From contig CALDLA010000179.1 in NCBI GenBank assembly GCA_937898415.1, positions 1 to 13,409 on the forward strand: DNA of 13,409 nt, read 5' to 3'. The stretch's first letter is position 1; each line of letters opens with the position of its first letter. The notes under the pieces are model-generated. The model saw nothing but the letters and a program-made list of their open reading frames with translations, was not told the origin of the DNA and did no database searches. Both the position numbers and the translations under genes were made by a program. The stretch is from an uncultured Prevotellaceae bacterium (lineage in GTDB: Bacteria > Bacteroidota > Bacteroidia > Bacteroidales > Bacteroidaceae). This document shows positions 5,886 through 13,409 of the stretch, one piece after another.

Positions 5886-5901
5886 GGGACTTATGGGGCG
5901 G
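5794..5901 (-). repeat. 9-bp tandem repeat array 2 (pgi/HAD junction)
   Basis: Ten uninterrupted 9-bp units begin at 5812, 5821, 5830 and so on to 5893. On + they read ATGGGGCTC/ATGGGGCTT/ATGGGACTY, and in mRNA sense RAGYCCCAT. The array ends exactly at the pgi stop codon (5902-5904). On the other side 5794-5817 matches 2232-2257 of array 1 at 21 of 24 positions, with a 2-base gap; all three differences are transitions. The units encode the N-terminal MSP/ISP repeats of the HAD frame. Confidence 0.96.
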
Positions 5902-7257
5902 TTATGCCTCAGCGGCCAGGCGCTCCTGGATGGCCTTGCTCTCTGCTTCGTAGCCGGGCTTGTTGAGCAGGGCGAACATGTTCTTCTTGTAAGCCTCGAC
6001 GCCGGGCTGGTTGAACGGGTTCACACCGAGCACGTTGCCGCTGATGCCGCAACCAATCTCGAAGAAGTAGATGAGCTGTCCGATGTAGTATTCGTTGAGT
6101 TCGGGCACTGAGATGCGGATGTTGGGCACACCACCGTCGACATGGGCCAGACGGGTACCCAGCTCAGCCATCTTGTTCACCTCATCAACGCGCTTGCCAG
6201 CCAGGAAGTTCAGACCATCAAGGTTCTCGTCGTCGCTGGGGAACAGCAGGGTGCGGTTGGGCTTCTCAATCGAGATAACCGTCTCGAAGATAGTGCGCTC
6301 GCCGTCCTGAATCCACTGACCCATGGAGTGCAGGTCGGTGGTGAAGTCAACCGATGCGGGGAAGATGCCCTTCTTGTCCTTACCCTCCGACTCGCCGTAG
6401 AGCTGTTTCCACCATTCAGAGACAAAGTGGAGCTTCGGCTGGTAGTTCACCATGATCTCAATCTTCTTGCCATTCTGGTAGAGGGCATTACGCACGGCGG
6501 CATACTGTGCCGCAGGGTTCTCCCCAGCAGGAACGTCCTTACCGCAAGCCTTCTCCATATCCTGAGCACCCTGAACCAGCGCCTTAATATCGAAACCAGC
6601 GCAGGCAATGGGCAGCAGACCGACAGGAGTCAGCACCGAGAAGCGTCCACCCACGTTGTCGGGAATGATGAACGATTTGTAGCCCTCCTTGTCAGCACAG
6701 GTGCGGGCAGCACCACGCTTGGCATCAGTAACAGCCACAATAACGTCCTTGGCCACCTCCTTACCCATCTGAGCCTCACACTGCTTCTTCAGCAGGCGGA
6801 AGGTGAGGGCGGTCTCCGTCGTCGTACCCGACTTCGAGATATTGATGACGCCGAACTTCTTGTCCTTCAGGTACTCGGTCATCTCGCTGAGGTAGTCCTC
6901 ACCGATGTTGTTACCGGCGAACAGGATGGTTGGGTTGGCCTTGTCCTGAATGAGCCAGGCGAACGAGTTGCCGAGGGCCTCGATGACGGCACGGGCACCA
7001 AGGTAGCTGCCGCCGATGCCGGCTACGACGACCACTTCGCACTTCTCACGCAGCGTGTTGGCAGCAGCCTGTACCTCGTCGAGGAAGGCAGGCGTGATGC
7101 TCGAAGGCAGGTGCAGCCATCCGAGGAAGTCGTTTCCGGGACAAGTCCCATTCTCCAAGGCCTCTTGTGCGGCCTTTACCTGAGGCTCAAAAGCCTCTAC
7201 GGCGCCTTTTTCCAAGAAACAGGCGGCTTTCGTAATGTCAAGACTGATGTTCTTCAT
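5902..7257 (-). CDS. pgi: Glucose-6-phosphate isomerase
   Basis: Product of 451 residues, the length usual for the shorter bacterial Pgi type. It interconverts glucose 6-phosphate and fructose 6-phosphate in the cytoplasm. Seen in the sequence: the phosphate-binding SIS signature GVINISKSGTTTE (136-148), the GGRFSVLTPVGLLP block (203-216), the active-site segment QLYGESEG with the probable catalytic Glu289, TTDLHSMGQW with His310, and the C-terminal FNQPGVEAYK with Lys424. ATG 7257 is supported by a well-placed promoter (7304-7334) on the - strand. It is transcribed toward the HAD gene, with the 9-bp array beginning immediately after its TAA stop, so the two probably form an operon. No unusual residues or truncation are visible. 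Confidence 0.97.
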   Translation of the reverse strand: MKNISLDITKAACFLEKGAVEAFEPQVKAAQEALENGTCPGNDFLGWLHLPSSITPAFLDEVQAAANTLREKCEVVVVAGIGGSYLGARAVIEALGNSFAWLIQDKANPTILFAGNNIGEDYLSEMTEYLKDKKFGVINISKSGTTTETALTFRLLKKQCEAQMGKEVAKDVIVAVTDAKRGAARTCADKEGYKSFIIPDNVGGRFSVLTPVGLLPIACAGFDIKALVQGAQDMEKACGKDVPAGENPAAQYAAVRNALYQNGKKIEIMVNYQPKLHFVSEWWKQLYGESEGKDKKGIFPASVDFTTDLHSMGQWIQDGERTIFETVISIEKPNRTLLFPSDDENLDGLNFLAGKRVDEVNKMAELGTRLAHVDGGVPNIRISVPELNEYYIGQLIYFFEIGCGISGNVLGVNPFNQPGVEAYKKNMFALLNKPGYEAESKAIQERLAAEA

Positions 7258-7303
7258 TGTCGTTGTTTTATGTTATTGATAGTGACGATCATATTTCGGT
7301 TTG

Positions 7304-7334
7304 CAAAAATACAAAATATTGGTGAAACAACAAA
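7304..7334 (-). promoter_or_regulatory. Promoter of pgi
   Basis: Read on -: -33 TTTG (complement of CAAA at 7331-7334), 19-bp spacer, then a perfect -7 TATTTTTG (complement of CAAAAATA at 7304-7311). It lies 47 bp upstream of the pgi start codon and is divergent from the promoter of the 963-aa protein gene. Confidence 0.75.
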
Positions 7335-7354
7335 GGATTTCGGCAAAATATGTT

Positions 7355-7362
7355 TATCTTTG
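7355..7362 (+). promoter_or_regulatory. -7 box for the MG2-like envelope protein gene
   Basis: TATCTTTG is a perfect TAnnTTTG, 25 bp upstream of ATG 7388. No TTTG is found at the proper -33 distance, so the upstream element is weak. The location also argues against the longer reading frame that begins near 7301. Confidence 0.55.
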
Positions 7363-7387
7363 CAGGCAAATAGCAAACTCCGACGAT

Positions 7388-10279
7388 ATGAAAGCGTTGA
7401 TTCTTACCTTCTTCATGCTACTCGGCAGCGGAATGGCCTATGCCGATGACGGGCTTGACAGCATCCAGCGGATGTTGGCCGATGCCCCTATTCAGGAAAA
7501 GGTGTACCTGCATCTGGATAACAACTGTTACTACCGGGGGGAGGAAATCTGGTACAAGGCCTATGTGGTAAGAGCCGACAACAACCAGTACACCGACCTG
7601 AGCCGCTTGCTCTACGTAGAACTGGTGTCGCCTGACGGTTTGCTGGTGGAGCGTCAGACCATCAGCATCTCAGAAGACGGCGACGGCGAGGGGTCGTTCT
7701 ACCTGACCGACTCGCTCTATTCCGGCTTCTACGAGATAAGGGCTTACACCCGTTGGATGATGAACTTCTGCGTGACGGAGCATCCCTCGAACTACCGTTC
7801 GCGCCAGCTTTTCTACAGCAAACAAATGGCCGACGACTTCTACCGCCTCTACGGTACGGTCTATAGCCGCGTGGTGCCTGTCTATGAGACCCCTGAGAAG
7901 ATGGGAGAATACGCGATGAAATACATCGTGGAACGCCCGAAGACCCGACTCGATAAGGAACTGAAGGCCAACCTGAAGATTAACTTCTATCCCGAGGGCG
8001 GACACCTCATAGCGGGAACGAAAGCGAACGTAGCCTTCGAGGCCGTCAACGAGTTAGGTGAACAAGTCGATATTACGGGAAAAGTGGGCAGCAAGACCAT
8101 CAAGACTGAGCACGAAGGGCGCGGTGTCTTTACGGTTGACGTGCCTGAGAACGGACGGTTGGAGGCCCACTTCCACTATGCCGACAAGGACTATAACATA
8201 GACCTGCCAAAAACAGAGAAGACCGGTTGCGCCCTGAGTGTCAAGACGGATGACGATAATGTCACAGCTACGGTCACCCTTCGCGGTGTACCTACTGATG
8301 TGGACTATGCTGCTGTGGTGCTCTCACGAGGACAGCTGAAGGTATTCGAACGGTTCAGACCTGACAGCAAGGGACACGCTGCCGTCAGCATCAATACCAG
8401 TGAGCTGCCGTCAGGCGTCAGCGACCTTCTTATTATCGATAACGACGGGCGTCCGATGGCCGACCGACTATTCTTCGTCAACAACCACGAACTCGACAAC
8501 GGACAAATCACCCTGAACATTCCCAAGATTGACTACCAGCCCTACGAGGCCATCGACCTGGAACTACAGGTGCCTGAAGGTACCGACCAGGTGTCGGTCA
8601 GCATCCGCGATGCCGCTACCGATGATCCTACCTACGACACGGGCAATATCATGACCGAGCTGCTGCTGTCGAGTGAGCTGAAGGGCTTTATTCCTCATCC
8701 CGACTACTATTTCGAGGCCGACGACCAACAGCACCGCCACCATCTGGACCTGCTGCTGATGGTGCAGGGCTGGCGGCGCTACAACTATGGCGACCTGACC
8801 GACGGCAAGCCCTTGCGCTACGGTCCGGAGCAGTGCCTCAATGTGGACGGCAATGTCTATAACACCATTCCCGCTGACTGGGAGATTGACGAAATCAAGT
8901 ACTGGAAGCAGGGCGTCTTTGGCTACAGTGAGACAAAAGCCCTGCATGCCGACCCTGAGGACCCCACCTACAAGGAACTGATGGAGCGCGTCAGCGGCGT
9001 GAAATCAGAAGACGAGAGGCTGGCATCATTGGACGGTACGTTGGAACTGCAAACCGTCGGCGAAGCCATCTTCATTGAGGAGCCTGCCTGGCGACAGGAA
9101 ATGTCGAACACTTCCCGCAATGAAGAGAAGAAGGTGGCCGAACATCACGGTTCGCTGAAGCGCGAAGTGACGGTGGAGTGCGAACTGGTTGAGCTCGACG
9201 AAAACGGTCTGCAGCTGCCCGGCTCGACGATTTTCAAGACCAAGGCTGAGACCACTTACGGCGGGCACTACCACTTCGACCTGCCCGACTACAAGAATGC
9301 GGGTGCCCTGTTCCTCAGAGCCTACGAGTCAAATCTCGACGACAAGAAACTACAGAAGAAGATGAACAAGGGATTCCTCTCCGAAGAAGCCATTCCCGAC
9401 TACTTCGTCAAGCGCGACCTCTTCTTCCCCGTCTTCGCCAAGAAGTATTCCTATTATCAGTGCCATCTGCCTGATGACGAGGCGGCACCGCTGACCCTCT
9501 CTTTCGATGACGTGAAGGCCGTAGACTCCATCTCGAAGATGGACCGTGTGCTCAGCGGGGTGACCGTCAAGAAGCGCCGTCGTCGCGGACGCCGCAGGAT
9601 AGACTACACCAAGCCTGCCTGCGTCTATGATGCCCAGGCACTCTACGACCTGTGTACCGACCGGGGACTCTGTGCCGGACAGTTTGATATGGAGAGCTTC
9701 TCTGTGGCGGTGGCCACTGCCCTGTTCGGTACCTATAACGCCGACCGTTTCTTCAACGTGCAGGCCCGGATCAATGGTGATTATATGAGGCCCTATATCT
9801 TCTTCCGTAACTACACGCTCTCCGTACAGCCCGCCCAACCCTTCATTAGTGATCGCAGATTAGCAAATAGTTTGCTATTGGCCCGTCAGGATGTCGTCAA
9901 GTGCTACACCGACTTCGAGTTGCGCAACGAAGACCGCGATGTCCCCATGCAGGCCGAAACTCCCGACGTCACCCTGCAGTTCGAGCTGCTACCCGATGAC
10001 GCCAAGCGTCCCGTCTGGCGCGACCGCCGCATCATAGTGCCCGGCATCATTGAGCCCGATGATTTCTACCTGACCCCCGACTACAGCAAGCGTCCGCCGA
10101 CGGCTGAGTCCTACGACTACCGCCGCACCCTCTACTGGAATCCTGCCGCCACCCCCGACGACGACGGACGGCTGAAGTTGCACCTGTTCAACAACGGCAA
10201 ACAGACCCGCATCTGCATCAGTGCTGCGGGCATCGGGGAGGAAGGCCAACTGCTGTATCTGTCAGAATACGCCAAATAG
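7388..10279 (+). CDS. Large exported MG2-like envelope protein (963 aa)
   Basis: Product of 963 residues with a Sec signal peptide (cut after about residue 19, AYA). It begins with an alpha-2-macroglobulin MG2-like region: EKVYLHLDNNCYYRGEEIWY at 37-56, then a beta-rich stretch to about 130. An INFYPEGGH segment (198-206) opens the next domain. A MVQGWRRYNY motif lies at 458-467, a very basic KKRRRRGRRR tract at 728-737, and a YWNP-containing C-terminal domain from 916. This order matches a widespread Bacteroidetes family of unknown role, often named MG2-domain or TonB-plug-like hypothetical protein; no complete TonB-dependent barrel is present. It is probably periplasmic or outer-membrane associated. 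ATG 7388 is chosen for the signal peptide and the upstream -7 box. Its end overlaps by 18 bp the end of the convergent carboxypeptidase-regulatory-domain gene. Confidence 0.87.
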   Translation: MKALILTFFMLLGSGMAYADDGLDSIQRMLADAPIQEKVYLHLDNNCYYRGEEIWYKAYVVRADNNQYTDLSRLLYVELVSPDGLLVERQTISISEDGDGEGSFYLTDSLYSGFYEIRAYTRWMMNFCVTEHPSNYRSRQLFYSKQMADDFYRLYGTVYSRVVPVYETPEKMGEYAMKYIVERPKTRLDKELKANLKINFYPEGGHLIAGTKANVAFEAVNELGEQVDITGKVGSKTIKTEHEGRGVFTVDVPENGRLEAHFHYADKDYNIDLPKTEKTGCALSVKTDDDNVTATVTLRGVPTDVDYAAVVLSRGQLKVFERFRPDSKGHAAVSINTSELPSGVSDLLIIDNDGRPMADRLFFVNNHELDNGQITLNIPKIDYQPYEAIDLELQVPEGTDQVSVSIRDAATDDPTYDTGNIMTELLLSSELKGFIPHPDYYFEADDQQHRHHLDLLLMVQGWRRYNYGDLTDGKPLRYGPEQCLNVDGNVYNTIPADWEIDEIKYWKQGVFGYSETKALHADPEDPTYKELMERVSGVKSEDERLASLDGTLELQTVGEAIFIEEPAWRQEMSNTSRNEEKKVAEHHGSLKREVTVECELVELDENGLQLPGSTIFKTKAETTYGGHYHFDLPDYKNAGALFLRAYESNLDDKKLQKKMNKGFLSEEAIPDYFVKRDLFFPVFAKKYSYYQCHLPDDEAAPLTLSFDDVKAVDSISKMDRVLSGVTVKKRRRRGRRRIDYTKPACVYDAQALYDLCTDRGLCAGQFDMESFSVAVATALFGTYNADRFFNVQARINGDYMRPYIFFRNYTLSVQPAQPFISDRRLANSLLLARQDVVKCYTDFELRNEDRDVPMQAETPDVTLQFELLPDDAKRPVWRDRRIIVPGIIEPDDFYLTPDYSKRPPTAESYDYRRTLYWNPAATPDDDGRLKLHLFNNGKQTRICISAAGIGEEGQLLYLSEYAK

Positions 10280-11461
10280 GTCGTTACGCTCAAAGAGTTC
10301 CGAAACGGCCTCCTCAATACGGGTGCGGCGTACGAACTCGTTCTTACGCCAGAAGTCGCGGTCGTACTCCTGCTTTTCAATGCGCTTGTGCAGGTCGTCT
10401 TCGAACTTCAGGTCCCTGCCCTTCTTTCCGCCTTCGTGGGCACCGACGTTGAAGAGGGTTGACTTCGTGCGCACCAGTGTGCTGTCAACATAGTGGTAGG
10501 TATCGACATAGACCGACTGCACCTCGGTAAAACCATTCTCCTCGGTCATGTTGATGCTGAAGTTGAACGTCACGGGCAACACCTCGTCCTTCCGCTTCAG
10601 TGCCTTCGGATACTGCTGCAGGATGCGGAAGTTGCGCCCGCTGCCGTCACAGCGCAAGATGTGGTTTGACGTGGAATCAACGTAGAGCGTACAGCCGAGA
10701 ATGGAGGACCCCTTGACGTAGTCCTTTGGCTGGAAGCGGATGACGTAGATGCAGCTGGACGAGTCGCTCAGCACGTCGTAGTCAATATCGTAGAGCACAC
10801 TGGCCCTCTCGTACAGCGGCATGACATCATCCTTGGGATCGAGCTTACTCCTGCTGGTGGCCAGCTCAATCTGCGAGAAGGTAAAGAAATTCTTGTAGAA
10901 CTGCAGTATCTGGCCCGAAGCGGTATCAGGCCTGACACCGGCATAGCGACCGCTAATCAGTTTCAGGTCGTTGAGTGCCACGGCCGATTTCCCTGACAGG
11001 AAAGCCTCCAAGTATTCGTAGCAGGTAGAGTCGACGAAGGCCGTCTGGCGGTAGTAGTAGTCGGCCGTCTTACGACGGTGCTTTTTCTTCTGGCGTACGG
11101 TCTCCTTTCTGATTTCCTTCAGAGGCAGTGCCTTCACCTTCACCTCGCTTATCATCAGTGTCGCAGGCTTCAGCTTCACCTTGCGGCCGACAGCCTTCGG
11201 ACTCAGCGTCAACGACTGGTAGCCGGCATACGTGAAGCGCAGCTTGTCGCCCTCCATCACCGCGATGCGGAAGCCGCCCTCAGCGTTGGTAATGGTCGAC
11301 GCATGGCGCGGAGGCACCACACTGATGCTGGCAAACGGCAACGGTTCACCCGTCTCGGCATCCACCACCGTCGCCTCTATCACCGTCGTCTCTTGTTCCT
11401 CCACTTGAGCGAAGGCTGCCGACGGCAGCAGTAGCAAGATACAGAGTAATAACAGCGGCAT
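10262..11461 (-). CDS. Carboxypeptidase-regulatory-like domain envelope protein
   Basis: Product of 399 residues. A signal peptide rich in Leu is cut after about residue 18 (AFA). A carboxypeptidase-D regulatory-like beta-sandwich follows at roughly 27-105, recognisable from IEATVVDAETGEPLPFASIS and the TNAEGGFRI, LRFTYAGYQS and VKLKPATLMI elements. A basic KKKHRRK linker comes at about 124-131, then a beta-rich region with a DSTSNHILRCDGSGRNF strand pair, and a charged C-terminal helix. This N-terminal domain in Bacteroidetes usually sits on outer-membrane or periplasmic proteins; here there is no TonB plug or barrel after it. The ATG is 3 bases after the gpsA stop, so it is likely translated from the lysS-gpsA transcript. 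Its last 18 bp overlap the end of the convergent 963-aa gene. Enzymatic activity is not suggested by any motif. Confidence 0.87.
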   Translation of the reverse strand: MPLLLLCILLLLPSAAFAQVEEQETTVIEATVVDAETGEPLPFASISVVPPRHASTITNAEGGFRIAVMEGDKLRFTYAGYQSLTLSPKAVGRKVKLKPATLMISEVKVKALPLKEIRKETVRQKKKHRRKTADYYYRQTAFVDSTCYEYLEAFLSGKSAVALNDLKLISGRYAGVRPDTASGQILQFYKNFFTFSQIELATSRSKLDPKDDVMPLYERASVLYDIDYDVLSDSSSCIYVIRFQPKDYVKGSSILGCTLYVDSTSNHILRCDGSGRNFRILQQYPKALKRKDEVLPVTFNFSINMTEENGFTEVQSVYVDTYHYVDSTLVRTKSTLFNVGAHEGGKKGRDLKFEDDLHKRIEKQEYDRDFWRKNEFVRRTRIEEAVSELFERNDLFGVF

Positions 11462-11464
11462 AGA

Positions 11465-12460
11465 CTATCTGAAGGAGTCGGTTAGCAACTTGATTTCTAT
11501 CTGCGGGCTGATACGCTCGTACAATATATTATAGACGGCATCCAGGATGGGCATGTTGACGTGCCAATGGCGGTTGATCTCCTTCATGCACTTGGTGCCG
11601 AAGTAGCCCTCGGCTATCATCTCCATCTCTATCTGTGCCGACTTCACGCTGTAGCCTCGGCCAATCATCGTGCCGAACGTGCGGTTACGCGAGAAGTTGG
11701 AGTAGCCTGTCACCAGGAGGTCGCCCAGGTAGACGGAGTCGTAGGGACTGCGGTCGATGGGATGGACGGCGGTCAGGAAGCGGGTCATCTCCTGTACGGC
11801 GTTCGACATCAGCACTGCCTGGAAGTTATCGCCGTACTTCAGTCCAGAACAGATACCGGCAGCGATGGCATAGACATTTTTCAGTACTGAGGAGTACTCT
11901 ATGCCGATGACGTCGTCCGAGGTCTTGGTCTTGATGAAGTCGCTGGTGAGCACCGCTGCGAAGGCGTGTGCCTTCTCTATGTCGGAGCAGCCAACGGTGA
12001 GGTAGCTCAGTCGTTCGAGTGCCACCTCCTCAGCGTGTGAGGGACCGCCTAAACAGGCGAGGTTCTCATGGGGCACATCGAAGACCTGATGGAAGTACTC
12101 CGAGCAGATAAGGTTCTCGTCGGGCACGATACCCTTGATGGCAGTGACGATGAACTTGTCCTTGATGCGTGTCTTGAGCTTCTTCAGGTGGTTCTTCAGG
12201 TAGGGAGAGGGCGTGACGAACACCAGCGTGTCGTACTGCTGGGCAATGCGGTTGATATCGCTCTCGAACTGTATCTCTGAGGTATCGAAGTGTACGCTGG
12301 TCAGATAGCGTGGGTTATGACCCATGCGGCGGAAGTCTTCGATCTGGTCGTCGCGGCGCATATACCATCCGATGTGGTGCGTGTGCTGCACCACTATCTT
12401 GGCTATGGCCGTTGCCCAGCTGCCGCCACCAATAATCGCTATCTTACCGCAATCGTACAT
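11465..12460 (-). CDS. gpsA: Glycerol-3-phosphate dehydrogenase [NAD(P)+]
   Basis: Product of 331 residues, standard length for bacterial GpsA. The cytoplasmic enzyme reduces dihydroxyacetone phosphate to sn-glycerol 3-phosphate for phospholipid synthesis. Seen: the Rossmann nucleotide-binding loop IGGGSWATA (10-18), FVTPSP (81-86), TAIKG with Lys109, GGPSHAEEV (138-146), the catalytic-site SSVLKNVYAIAAG with Lys194, YLGDLLVT with Asp247, and SRNRTFG (257-263) for phosphate/substrate binding. All key residues are present. Its ATG overlaps the TAA stop of lysS by one base (TAATG), implying translational coupling, and the next gene starts 3 bp after its stop. Co-transcription with lysS is therefore very likely. 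Confidence 0.97.
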   Translation of the reverse strand: MYDCGKIAIIGGGSWATAIAKIVVQHTHHIGWYMRRDDQIEDFRRMGHNPRYLTSVHFDTSEIQFESDINRIAQQYDTLVFVTPSPYLKNHLKKLKTRIKDKFIVTAIKGIVPDENLICSEYFHQVFDVPHENLACLGGPSHAEEVALERLSYLTVGCSDIEKAHAFAAVLTSDFIKTKTSDDVIGIEYSSVLKNVYAIAAGICSGLKYGDNFQAVLMSNAVQEMTRFLTAVHPIDRSPYDSVYLGDLLVTGYSNFSRNRTFGTMIGRGYSVKSAQIEMEMIAEGYFGTKCMKEINRHWHVNMPILDAVYNILYERISPQIEIKLLTDSFR

Positions 12461-13409
12461 TATTTGTTGCTATTCTCAATCCACTGCTGCACTTCGTCCA
12501 CCGAGGGCTTCTGCAGGTCGAGCTTGAACTTCTTGACGATTTCGCCAATCTTCTGCTGCAGTCCCTGGGGCTTCTCGTCGCGGATGTTCTGGATGAGGTT
12601 GAAACCGGCCTTGCGCAGGACGTAGACCCAATCCTCGCTGACACCGATTTCTGCCCATTCCTGAATGGTGCTTTGGGGTGCCTTCTTCTCGGGTTTCATC
12701 TGCGGGAAGAACAGCACCTCCTGGATGAACGTCTTGCCCGTCATCAGCATCACCAAGCGGTCGATACCGATGCCGATACCTGAGGTGGGCGGCATACCAT
12801 ATTGCAGGGCGCGCAGGAAGTCCTGGTCGATGATCATTGCCTCGTCGTCGCCCTTGTCGGCCAGTCGCATCTGCTCCTTGAAGCGCTCCTCCTGGTCTAT
12901 CGGGTCGTTCAGCTCGGAGTAGGCGTTGGCCAGCTCCTTACCGTTGACCATCAGCTCGAAACGCTCGGTGAGGCCGGGCTTCGAGCGGTGCATTTTCGTT
13001 AATGGCGACATCTCGACGGGATAGTCGGTGATGAAGGTCGGCTGGATGAACGTGCCCTCGCAGAACTCGCCGAAGAGCTCGTCAATCAGTTTACCCTTAC
13101 CCATCGTCTCGTCAACGTCCATACCCTTCTCGAGACAGAAGGCGCGAATCTCCTCCTCGCTCTTGCCGTCGCAGTCGAATCCCGTCTTCTCCTTGATGGC
13201 GTCAAGGATGGGCAGTCGGCGGTAGGGCGCCTTGAAACTGACGATGTTGCCGTCAATCTCGCGCTCCGTTGAACCGTTTACAGCGATGCAGACGGTCTCC
13301 AGCAGTTTCTCGGTGAACGACATCATCCAGTTGTAGTCCTTGTACTGCACGTACAGTTCCATGCAGGTGAACTCCGGGTTGTGGTTGCGGTCCATACCCT
13401 CATTGCGGA
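12460..13409 (-). CDS. lysS: Lysyl-tRNA synthetase, class II (C-terminal part; 5' end outside window)
   Basis: The frame stays open to the window edge, so only the last ~316 residues are present. The first visible residues, RNEGMDRNHNPEFTCMELY, are class II motif 2 of LysRS, and motif 3 appears as GIGIGIDRLVMLMTG followed by EVLFFPQMKP. The enzyme attaches lysine to tRNA-Lys. After motif 3 the chain continues for about 75 residues, far beyond the end of E. coli LysS. The extension is helical-looking (STIQEWAEIGVSEDWVYVLR, then KIGEIVKKFKLDLQK). A C-terminal extension of this size is, from memory, common in Bacteroidetes LysRS. The stop TAA overlaps the gpsA start by one base. An internal ATG near the edge (13395) is not a start. 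Confidence 0.96.
   Translation of the reverse strand, partial: RNEGMDRNHNPEFTCMELYVQYKDYNWMMSFTEKLLETVCIAVNGSTEREIDGNIVSFKAPYRRLPILDAIKEKTGFDCDGKSEEEIRAFCLEKGMDVDETMGKGKLIDELFGEFCEGTFIQPTFITDYPVEMSPLTKMHRSKPGLTERFELMVNGKELANAYSELNDPIDQEERFKEQMRLADKGDDEAMIIDQDFLRALQYGMPPTSGIGIGIDRLVMLMTGKTFIQEVLFFPQMKPEKKAPQSTIQEWAEIGVSEDWVYVLRKAGFNLIQNIRDEKPQGLQQKIGEIVKKFKLDLQKPSVDEVQQWIENSNK

Noticed and set aside
5812..5901. CRISPR-like array
   Set aside because: The units are directly adjacent 9-mers with no spacers and no cas genes nearby.
5812..6111. + strand open frame beginning with MGP/MGL repeats, over array 2
   Set aside because: The same artefact: it runs antisense into pgi and has no promoter or leader of its own.
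7301..7387. Longer start for the 963-aa protein
   Set aside because: The extension overlaps both divergent promoters and would bury the signal peptide that starts at 7388.
6142..7449. Long + strand frame (435 codons) opposite pgi
   Set aside because: It is a shadow of a clearly recognised pgi coding strand. High-GC codon use leaves the opposite frame open, and the translation matches no family I know.
1..13409. Insertion sequence, prophage or integrase-borne island
   Set aside because: No transposase, integrase or phage structural protein, and no tRNA-linked direct repeats, are visible in any frame.

Overview
The window looks like chromosome from a Bacteroidales bacterium, most likely Prevotella sensu lato. 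Three things point there: the gene families (DUF4230, DUF4738, DUF4890-like, large MG2-like envelope proteins, carboxypeptidase-regulatory-domain proteins, a C-terminally extended LysRS); the promoters, which repeatedly show the Bacteroidetes -7 box TAnnTTTG, sometimes with a -33 TTTG; and the A/purine-rich gene leaders without clear Shine-Dalgarno sites. No rRNA, tRNA, CRISPR, IS or phage gene was seen.

Layout. (1) 1-875: an AT-richer two-gene + strand module (59-aa basic protein, then a DUF6169-like protein) with its own promoter, bracketed by hairpins at 25-58 and 845-874. (2) 3596-887, - strand: a likely operon of DUF4230 lipoprotein, membrane-anchored DUF4230 protein and AGCS-type sodium:amino-acid symporter. 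(3) 3698-5105, + strand: an exported Gly/Arg-rich LTxxQ-like protein, a strong terminator, and a DUF4738-type lipoprotein with its own promoter. (4) 7334-5112, - strand: pgi followed by a HAD-superfamily phosphatase resembling the B. theta pyrophosphatase BT2127. (5) 7388-10279, + strand: a 963-aa exported MG2-like protein. (6) 13409-10262, - strand: lysS (5' end outside the window), gpsA and a carboxypeptidase-regulatory-domain protein, tightly packed and overlapping the end of the 963-aa gene.

The core metabolic genes (lysS, gpsA, pgi, HAD) serve translation, phospholipid precursor supply, glycolysis and pyrophosphate/phosphate-ester hydrolysis. Most of the rest encodes envelope proteins of unknown function.

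The most distinctive signal is a set of short tandem-repeat arrays at gene junctions in the - strand operons. Two arrays share one 9-bp unit (mRNA sense RAGYCCCAT) and also a near-identical 24-bp flank on the side of the downstream gene. They lie between DUF4230 and the symporter and between pgi and the HAD gene. In the first, the array encodes the C-terminus of the upstream protein. In the second, it supplies the only in-frame ATG start codons of the downstream gene. A third array, of a 7-bp unit, joins the two DUF4230 genes. Functions proposed for these arrays are inference.
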